Below, piece after piece: positions 63,892-64,000 of a stretch of 64,000 bases of DNA; positions within the stretch are counted from its first letter, which is position 1, and every line of letters begins with the position of its first letter. Source of the DNA: Moesziomyces globuligerus. Lineage: Eukaryota; Basidiomycota; Ustilaginomycetes; Ustilaginales; Ustilaginaceae. The stretch lies in assembly GCA_030849465.1 (NCBI GenBank), contig JARVLF010000006.1, positions 62,001-126,000 of the forward strand, written 5' to 3'. Under the pieces are notes generated by a model, which ran no database searches, had not been told where the DNA came from, and was given only the letters and a program-made list of their open reading frames with translations. The position numbers and the translations under genes are program-made.

Positions 63892-64000
63892 TTAGAACGA
63901 ATCGGCGTCGCTTTGCTCGGACGCGCTCTCGACGTCGATGAACTCGCCGTCGCTGCCGCGTTCGCGCTGCAACGCGCTCGAGGCGGTGGTCTTCTTCTTG
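63892..64000 (-). CDS. 3' end of an unidentified gene, acidic tail
   Basis: The minus-strand frame from the window edge to a TAA at 63892 gives about 35 residues: KKKTTASSALQRERG, then SDGEFIDVESASEQSD and final ADSF. Ser/Asp/Glu-rich composition suits a disordered acidic C-terminus. The gene body is beyond the window, so no identity can be given. Confidence 0.55.
   Translation of the reverse strand, partial: KKKTTASSALQRERGSDGEFIDVESASEQSDADSF

Overview
The window looks like a piece of a GC-rich basidiomycete genome, most likely a smut fungus (Ustilaginales: Ustilago, Sporisorium or Pseudozyma relatives). The grounds are compact genes that are mostly intronless, short introns of about 70-95 nt with GTAAGT/GTGAGT donors, CTGAC-type branch sites and CAG/TAG acceptors, several serine-rich or small secreted proteins, and typical fungal housekeeping families. 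The genus is an inference; no species call is possible without a search.

Layout. 0-12 kb: the 3' part of a HEAT-repeat protein, a small Ser-rich membrane protein, a DHA1-type MFS exporter, an F-box/LRR-like protein and a TAP-like alpha/beta hydrolase. 12.6-17.3 kb: a four-exon nitronate monooxygenase whose second intron (1,445 nt) encloses a complete same-strand DUF1275 membrane protein gene, then an M20 amidohydrolase. 17.4-30.3 kb: a large uncharacterised protein, an SHPRH/Irc20-type SNF2-RING protein, a GNAT acetyltransferase, a FEX fluoride exporter and a Gfo/Idh/MocA dehydrogenase. 31-42 kb: a small four-helix membrane protein, two secreted proteins, an SCP2-type thiolase, a SAM methyltransferase, a zinc alcohol dehydrogenase and a seven-helix membrane protein. 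42.5-52.4 kb: an ATR1-like MFS transporter, a malonyl-CoA:ACP transacylase homologue that lacks the usual nucleophilic serine, a cytochrome P450, an MTQ2/HYPK divergent pair and a 3-hydroxyisobutyrate/L-threonate dehydrogenase-type protein. 52.8-64 kb: two adjacent secreted proteins, Tudor-SN, a four-exon GFA/CENP-V zinc protein, an intron-containing tRNA-Cys candidate, a GPI-type secreted protein, and the 3' end of one further gene.

There is no obvious biosynthetic cluster, mobile element or CRISPR array. The most unusual arrangement is the nested gene inside the nitronate monooxygenase intron. The splice phases allow either a peroxisomal-type enzyme ending in AKL or an in-frame fusion to the membrane protein. 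The second striking point is the transacylase with GHGSG where the family has GHSxG. Exon structures were derived by hand from splice consensus, frame and family similarity; they are predictions.
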